From assembly GCF_014652235.1 (NCBI RefSeq), contig NZ_BMYK01000002.1, positions 248,001 to 312,000 of the forward strand: a stretch of 64,000 nt of DNA, read 5' to 3'. Of this stretch, positions 61,408-64,000 are shown in pieces. The translations under genes and the position numbers were made by a program. Each line of letters starts with the position of its first letter. Positions within the stretch are counted from its first letter, which is position 1. Source of the DNA: Pseudorhodoferax aquiterrae. GTDB lineage: Bacteria > Pseudomonadota > Gammaproteobacteria > Burkholderiales > Burkholderiaceae_C. Below the pieces are notes generated by a model, which searched no databases, was not told the origin of the DNA, and saw only the letters and a program-made list of their open reading frames with translations.

Positions 61408-62139
61408 ATGATTGACCTGCATTACGCACCGACACCCAACGGCTGGAAGATCTCCATCCTGCTTGAGGAACTCGGACTTCCCTATACGGTGACTCCGGTC
61501 AACATCCGCGCTGGCGAGCAATTCAAGCCGGAATTTCTGGCGATCAGCCCGAACAACCGCATTCCGGCCATAGTGGACCATGCGCCGCTCGACGGCGGCG
61601 GCCCGCTTTCGGTGTTCGAGACCGGCGCCATCCTGGTCTATCTGGCCCAGAAAACCAACCGCTTCCTGCCCACGGATCTGCGCGGCTTCACCCAAACCAT
61701 GCAATGGGTGATGTGGCAGGTGAGCGGACTGGGGCCCATGCTCGGCCAGCATGGTCACTTTGCGCTGTATGCGCAGGAAAAGATCGCCTACGCGATCGAG
61801 CGTTACCGCGACGAAGCGGCGCGGCTGTATCGCGTGCTCGATACCCAGCTCGGCAAGACCGGCGCCTATGTCGCCGGCGCCGAGTACGGCATCGCCGACA
61901 TCGCCTGCTTTCCCTGGGCCATGACCCACAAGGCGCAAGGCTTCACGCTCGACGATTTTCCCCACATCAAGCGCTGGTACGCCAGCGTGCGCGCCCGGCC
62001 GCAAGTGCAGGCGGGACTGGCGGTCGGCAAATTCGAGAAGGAGCCGCTGGACGACGAAGCAAGAAAGAACATGTTCGGCCAGAAGGCCAAGGAGATGGCA
62101 CACCGCATGTCGCCCAACAACCAGCGAGAAACACCATGA
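61408..62139 (+). CDS. glutathione S-transferase, nu class (YfcG/YghU-like)
   Basis: This encodes 243 aa from ATG 61408 (MIDLHYAPTPNGWKISILLE), the normal YfcG-type start, with AGGAG eleven bases upstream. The thioredoxin-fold N-terminal domain contains NNRIPAIVDH, and the all-helical C-terminal domain contains YVAGAEYGIADIACFPW. Nu-class enzymes have disulfide reductase or peroxidase activity with glutathione. It overlaps the next gene by four bases (ATGA). The role in the pathway is unknown; detoxification of a reactive intermediate is a guess. Confidence 0.88.
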   Translation: MIDLHYAPTPNGWKISILLEELGLPYTVTPVNIRAGEQFKPEFLAISPNNRIPAIVDHAPLDGGGPLSVFETGAILVYLAQKTNRFLPTDLRGFTQTMQWVMWQVSGLGPMLGQHGHFALYAQEKIAYAIERYRDEAARLYRVLDTQLGKTGAYVAGAEYGIADIACFPWAMTHKAQGFTLDDFPHIKRWYASVRARPQVQAGLAVGKFEKEPLDDEARKNMFGQKAKEMAHRMSPNNQRETP

Positions 62140-62744
62140 TCGAATTCTTCTTCGACTGCTCCAGCCCCTGGACCTATCTCGCCTTCCACAACATCCAGCC
62201 GCTCGCCGACGAACTGGGCGTCGAGGTCACATGGCGGCCCATCCTGGTCGGCGGCATCTTCAACACGATCAATCCGACCGTCTACGCCTCGCGCGAGACG
62301 CCGGTGCCGCAGAAGGCCCGCTACCTGAAAAAGGATCTGGCAGATTGGGCCCGCTCGACGGGGCTTGCGATCAAGATGCCGCCGACGGTGTTTCCCGTCA
62401 ACAGCGTGAAGGCGATGCGCGGCTGCGTCTGGCTCGGCAACGACATGGTGCCGTTTGCCCGCGCCATATTTGAAGCCTATTGGGGCGAGGACCAGGACAT
62501 CTCGCAGGATTCGGTGCTGACCCATGTGTGCCAGCGCATTGGCATCGATCCCGCCCCATTCTTTGCAGGCATCGGCGAGCAGGCGATCAAGGATCAGCTC
62601 AAGGCCAACACCGATGAGGTGGTCGCGCGCGGCGGCTTTGGCTCGCCGACCATCTTTGTGGACAAGACCGACATGTATTTCGGCAACGACCGCATGCCGC
62701 TGATCCGCGAAGCCGTGCTGCGCCTGCAAGGGAAGACGGCCTGA
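62136..62744 (+). CDS. 2-hydroxychromene-2-carboxylate isomerase family (kappa GST/DsbA fold)
   Basis: This encodes 202 aa. It begins MIEFFFDCSSPWTYLAFHNI, with the catalytic Ser of the FDxxSPW motif, and ends with GFGSPTIFVDKTDMYFGNDR. The fold is thioredoxin-like with a helical insertion. Family members isomerise 2-hydroxychromene-2-carboxylate in naphthalene catabolism with glutathione; many relatives act on other or unknown substrates. Since no naphthalene dioxygenase gene is present, that exact reaction is doubtful. Translationally coupled to the GST. Confidence 0.86.
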   Translation: MIEFFFDCSSPWTYLAFHNIQPLADELGVEVTWRPILVGGIFNTINPTVYASRETPVPQKARYLKKDLADWARSTGLAIKMPPTVFPVNSVKAMRGCVWLGNDMVPFARAIFEAYWGEDQDISQDSVLTHVCQRIGIDPAPFFAGIGEQAIKDQLKANTDEVVARGGFGSPTIFVDKTDMYFGNDRMPLIREAVLRLQGKTA

Positions 62745-62799
62745 TACCGCAAGCAGGGTTCACCCATCCATTCATCTCACCACCACCACAGGAGACATC

Positions 62800-63990
62800 A
62801 TGCAAAAAAGACAATTCATCACCATGCTTTCCGGCGCCATGCTGACCGGCGTTTCTGGCCTGGTCCGCGCGCAGGGCGCAGGCACCCCGGGCGTGACGGA
62901 TCGCGAGATCAAGATCGGCTCGACCGGGCCGCTCAGCGGCCCGGCCGCAGGCTATGGCGTCGTCGGCAAGACCATGTCTGCATGGTTTGACCTGGTCAAC
63001 GCCGAGGGCGGCGTGAATGGGCGCCAGCTCAAGCTGGTGCTGGCCGACGATGGCTACAGCCCGCCGAAAACCCTGGAGCAATCGCGCCGCCTGGTGGAGC
63101 GCGATCAGGTGGCTTTTCTCGCGGCGCAGATAGGCTCGTCCACTGGGCTGGCGTCGCGCAGCTATCTCAACAACGCCAAAGTACCGCAACTCTTCGTTTC
63201 GTCCGGCTCTGCCACGTGGCTGGATGATGCGGCTAAGTTCCCCTGGAGCATGGGCTGGCTGCCCCTGTACACCGACGAAGGGCGCATCCTGGCCAGGCAC
63301 ATCCTGCAGACGCGGCCCAACGCGAAGATCGCCATGTTCTACCAGAACGACGACGCCGGCAAGGATGTGCTGCGTGGCGTGAAGGAGGTTCTGGCTGCCG
63401 CCGGGAAGAAGCTCATCAGCGAAGAGTCGCATGAAGTGTCGGATCCGACGGTGGACTCGCAGATCGTCTCCATGCATGCCTCGGGCGCGGACGTGCTGGT
63501 GGCGTGGGGTTCGCCCAAAGCCACCCTCCAGTCGCTGCGCAAGACCCACGACATCGGCTGGCGCCCGGCCATCTACATCAACCCGAGCGCATCTTCGGTG
63601 CCCGCGGTGCTGACTCCGGTGGGGCTGGACAAGGTCAAGGGCATCATGAGCGCCGCGTTCCTCAAGGATCCGAGCGATCCGACCTGGAAGGACGACCCTG
63701 GTGTCCTGGCCTGGCATGCCTTCATGGACAAATACAACAAAGGCGCGGCCAAGGAGTACCTCACCGTGCTCGGTGCCTGCCTTGGGCAAGTGACAGTGCA
63801 GTTGCTCAAGCAGTGCGGCAACGACCTCTCGCGCGAGAACATCATGCGGCAGTCGCGCCGCCTGGACATGGATTTGCCCATGATGCTGCCGGGCCTGCGT
63901 GTCAAGACCAGCGACGCCCGCCCTCACCCGATACCGGACATGCGCATCCAGCAGTTCGACGGCACGAGCTGGAAGGTGATGCCGTCCTGA
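62800..63990 (+). CDS. branched-chain-amino-acid-type ABC transporter substrate-binding protein
   Basis: This encodes 396 aa, ATG 62800 after CAGGAGACATC. The signal peptide ends VRA-QG (residue about 24). The mature start VTDREIKIGSTGPLSGPAAG and QLKLVLADDGYSPPKTLEQS are the LivJ/HmrB periplasmic binding fold. Such proteins in catabolic operons of this bacterial group often bind aromatic or fatty acids. The permease and ATPase genes, if present, lie beyond the window; the gene itself is complete. Confidence 0.92.
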   Translation: MQKRQFITMLSGAMLTGVSGLVRAQGAGTPGVTDREIKIGSTGPLSGPAAGYGVVGKTMSAWFDLVNAEGGVNGRQLKLVLADDGYSPPKTLEQSRRLVERDQVAFLAAQIGSSTGLASRSYLNNAKVPQLFVSSGSATWLDDAAKFPWSMGWLPLYTDEGRILARHILQTRPNAKIAMFYQNDDAGKDVLRGVKEVLAAAGKKLISEESHEVSDPTVDSQIVSMHASGADVLVAWGSPKATLQSLRKTHDIGWRPAIYINPSASSVPAVLTPVGLDKVKGIMSAAFLKDPSDPTWKDDPGVLAWHAFMDKYNKGAAKEYLTVLGACLGQVTVQLLKQCGNDLSRENIMRQSRRLDMDLPMMLPGLRVKTSDARPHPIPDMRIQQFDGTSWKVMPS

Positions 63991-64000
63991 CGGGGCGAGC

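Noticed and set aside
1-64000. CRISPR arrays and rRNA genes
   Set aside because: No regularly spaced direct repeats and no rRNA-like sequence were noticed in the window.

Overview
The window looks like a chromosome segment of a high-GC betaproteobacterium, most likely Burkholderiales/Comamonadaceae. This is inferred from the roughly two-thirds GC protein style, a Bug-type tricarboxylate-transporter receptor, PEP-CTERM proteins, a Tn4371-type conjugation module and long CoA-dependent catabolic operons. The species cannot be fixed from sequence alone.

Layout. (1) 1-1402, minus strand: the 5' part of a 2OG-Fe(II) oxygenase gene and yaaA. (2) 1633-15385, plus strand: a tight operon of four very large proteins (1101, 1148, 1673 and 640 aa). 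The first carries a DUF6603-type region; the other three resemble only uncharacterised proteins known to me. I consider this the best candidate for an undescribed system. It is followed by two tandem PEP-CTERM paralogues (15474-16578). (3) 16.6-26.3 kb: a hydroxycinnamate (ferulate-type) catabolic island. It has a surface feruloyl esterase/tannase, uptake receptor, feruloyl-CoA synthase, enoyl-CoA hydratase, 3-hydroxyacyl-CoA dehydrogenase, acyl-CoA dehydrogenase and MarR regulator. A divergent amidohydrolase may replace the missing thiolase. A perfect palindrome lies between a -35 and a -10 box in the divergent promoter. (4) 26.3-32.7 kb: housekeeping genes sodC, valS, galU, a TusA-like gene, a Nudix gene and cysM.

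(5) 32.7-33.3 kb: a tRNA-Leu locus. A broken 5' half of tRNA-Leu lies 226 bp before a full tRNA-Leu(CAA) whose anticodon is split by a 237-nt group I intron. (6) 33.3-46.6 kb, minus strand: a Tn4371-family mating-pair-formation module (traG, copG-like, trbBCDEJLFGI, DUF2274) with many 4-base ATGA overlaps, an EexN-like lipoprotein and a LysR regulator. No integrase, relaxase or replication/partition gene is in the window, so only one arm of the integrative element (or a remnant) is seen.

(7) 46.6-64 kb: a fatty-acyl/branched-acyl catabolic region. etfA, etfB and a large acyl-CoA dehydrogenase read into the LysR gene on the minus strand. A nitroreductase follows, then an araC-SDR-araC segment bounded by 63-nt inverted repeats. 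The plus-strand operon after that holds an IVD/LCAD-type acyl-CoA dehydrogenase, alpha-methylacyl-CoA racemase, acyl-CoA ligase, thiolase, enoyl-CoA hydratase, 3-hydroxyacyl-CoA dehydrogenase, two thioredoxin-fold proteins (nu-class GST and HCCA-isomerase type) and a branched-chain-type ABC binding protein. Together these would activate, epimerise and beta-oxidise a methyl-branched acid, with electrons leaving through ETF. This region may be cargo of the integrative element, but its far end lies outside the window.
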